Of a DNA stretch of 64,000 bases, positions 62,954 to 64,000 are shown piece by piece. The notes below the pieces were generated by a model. It was given only the letters and a program-made list of their open reading frames with translations. It was not told where the DNA came from and searched no databases. A program made the position numbers and the translations under genes. The stretch spans positions 124,001-188,000 of the forward strand of contig NZ_WAAT01000037.1 in assembly GCF_008806375.1 (NCBI RefSeq). The letters are read 5' to 3'. The DNA comes from Pseudotamlana haliotis. Its GTDB lineage: Bacteria > Bacteroidota > Bacteroidia > Flavobacteriales > Flavobacteriaceae. Position 1 is the first letter of the stretch. Every line of letters starts with the position of its first letter.

Positions 62954-63805
62954 ATGAAAAATATATACGCAATAGGTGTTGGTTTAATAGGGGGGAGTCT
63001 CGCTATCGATATAAAAAAGAATAATCCAGAAGCGATTATTCACGGTATCAGTAGGAAGGATGGTACCTTGGAAAAGGCCCTTGAGCTCAATATCATTGAC
63101 AAAAAAGCCACTTTAGACGATCTTGAACATGCCGATTTGGTGATTATTTCAATTCCAGTTGATGCTACGGTAAAATTATTGCCAACAATTTTAGATAAAA
63201 TATCAGACGATACTTTGGTGGTTGATGCAGGTTCAACAAAAGTTGATATTTGTAAATCGGTAGAAGATCACCCAAGACGTAGAAATTTTCTAGCCATGCA
63301 CCCGATTGCAGGTACAGAGCATTCTGGGCCAACAGCCGCTTTATCAGGGTTGTTTGTTGGGAAAACTAATATTGTTTGTGAAGTTGAAAAAACGACTTTT
63401 AAACTGCAAGAGAAAGCTTTGAAGTTATTTGCTGATATCGGGATGCGTATCCGTTATATGAATCCAGAGGCACACGATAAACACATTGCCTATGTGTCGC
63501 ATTTATCGCACATCAGTTCGTTCATGTTAGGTAAAACTGTGATTGAAAAGGAGCGCAACGAACGTGATATTTTTGACATGGCGGGCAGTGGATTTGCTTC
63601 AACGGTTCGTTTGGCAAAGAGTTCGCCAGAAATGTGGACACCTATATTTAAACAGAATAAAACTAATGTTATTGAAACATTAGAAGAATATATTAACAAC
63701 CTCACTCAATTTAAAGAATTCATGCAAAAGGATGATTTCGATGCTATTTACAGTGAGATGGAAAGTACCAATTATATTAAAGATATTTTAAAAGGAATTA
63801 GTTAA
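62954..63805 (+). CDS. tyrA: Prephenate dehydrogenase
   Basis: Oxidative decarboxylation of prephenate to hydroxyphenylpyruvate for tyrosine. Rossmann loop IGVGLIGGSLAIDIK, then VDAGSTKVDI, and the catalytic HPIAGTEHSGP; HIAYVSHLSHISSF is in the helical domain. 283 residues, no ACT or chorismate mutase domain. 101 bases after the aminotransferase, the gap holding E5. Confidence 0.95.
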   Translation: MKNIYAIGVGLIGGSLAIDIKKNNPEAIIHGISRKDGTLEKALELNIIDKKATLDDLEHADLVIISIPVDATVKLLPTILDKISDDTLVVDAGSTKVDICKSVEDHPRRRNFLAMHPIAGTEHSGPTAALSGLFVGKTNIVCEVEKTTFKLQEKALKLFADIGMRIRYMNPEAHDKHIAYVSHLSHISSFMLGKTVIEKERNERDIFDMAGSGFASTVRLAKSSPEMWTPIFKQNKTNVIETLEEYINNLTQFKEFMQKDDFDAIYSEMESTNYIKDILKGIS

Positions 63806-63815
63806 GCTTAAAATT

Positions 63816-64000
63816 ATGGAAAACAACAAAGAAATGAGAAAGTGGTTAGATGATTTAAATTTAGATCATCCACTAGTAATCGCAGGGCCTTGTAGTGCTG
63901 AAACAGAAGAGCAGGTTTTAAAAATTGCACATGAGTTAAAAGATACTGATGTGACTTATTTTAGAGCTGGAATCTGGAAACCAAGAACGCGTCCTGGAAT
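63816..64000 (+). CDS. DAHP synthase (bifunctional DAHP synthase/chorismate mutase type), 3' end outside window
   Basis: 61 codons visible from ATG 63816. HPLVIAGPCSAETEEQV and YFRAGIWKPRTRPG are the AroA-beta-type DAHP synthase signatures. In Flavobacteriaceae such a gene next to tyrA usually carries a chorismate mutase domain, which would explain why PheA and TyrA here have none; the deciding part lies beyond the window. Starts 10 bases after tyrA. Confidence 0.85.
   Translation, partial: MENNKEMRKWLDDLNLDHPLVIAGPCSAETEEQVLKIAHELKDTDVTYFRAGIWKPRTRPG

Overview
The window looks like a chromosomal segment from a marine member of the Flavobacteriaceae (Bacteroidota). The evidence is low G+C, promoters of the Bacteroidota type (TTG, about 18-21 bases, then TAnnTTTG), the gliding gene gldA, a sulfatase and a PL7 alginate lyase lipoprotein, an ArgF'-type transcarbamylase, a split MetH, and many short palindromic repeats between genes. 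It is mostly an amino-acid and sulfur anabolic island.

Layout: (1) 1-3565, reverse: a truncated sulfatase, then metK behind a SAM-II-like riboswitch. (2) 3761-12708: ilvDBNCA behind a complete leader-peptide attenuator, then a gapN-like dehydrogenase. (3) 12825-23432: a highly structured RNA leader, then a GNAT gene (candidate first enzyme), argG, argC, argD, proA, proB, argF', argB, argE, argH. (4) 23577-28558: two small envelope genes, leuA-leuB on the reverse strand, and a divergent helical-repeat protein. (5) 28580-34218: a lipoprotein, then a SAM-I riboswitch driving a MetX-aspartokinase-homoserine dehydrogenase fusion, then metZ. (6) 34278-36591: a broken gene, flavodoxin with a Fur-like operator, and the alginate lyase behind a perfect 16-bp palindrome. 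(7) 36695-47176: Rrf2 regulator, DUF2061, cysH, cysD, cysN, sulfite/nitrite reductase with a HEPN tail, siroheme synthesis genes, ferredoxin-NADP reductase, serine acetyltransferase and cysteine synthase. (8) 47224-54644: a second SAM-I riboswitch, split metH, metF, and two envelope proteins. (9) 54739-60547: YceI, a frameshifted HTH gene, pta-ackA and gldA. (10) 60655-64000: a Phe/Tyr leader-peptide attenuator, pheA, an aminotransferase, tyrA, and the start of a DAHP synthase gene.

Together the genes make branched-chain, arginine/proline, methionine/threonine, cysteine and aromatic amino acids. Sulfate assimilation (CysHDN, reductase, siroheme, FNR, flavodoxin) supplies sulfide to CysM and MetZ. 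MetH and MetF remethylate homocysteine, and MetK makes the SAM read by three riboswitches of two unrelated classes.

The most informative signals are in non-coding DNA: two textbook attenuators (ilv, pheA) whose leader ORFs start almost at the predicted transcript start; a SAM-II-like aptamer with a 10-bp anti-aptamer partner; a roughly 195-nt structured RNA ahead of the arg operon; and a recurring two-hairpin element that ends 3-6 nt upstream of the start codons of cysD, cysN, sir, metF and tyrA. No tRNA, rRNA, CRISPR array or intact transposase was seen.
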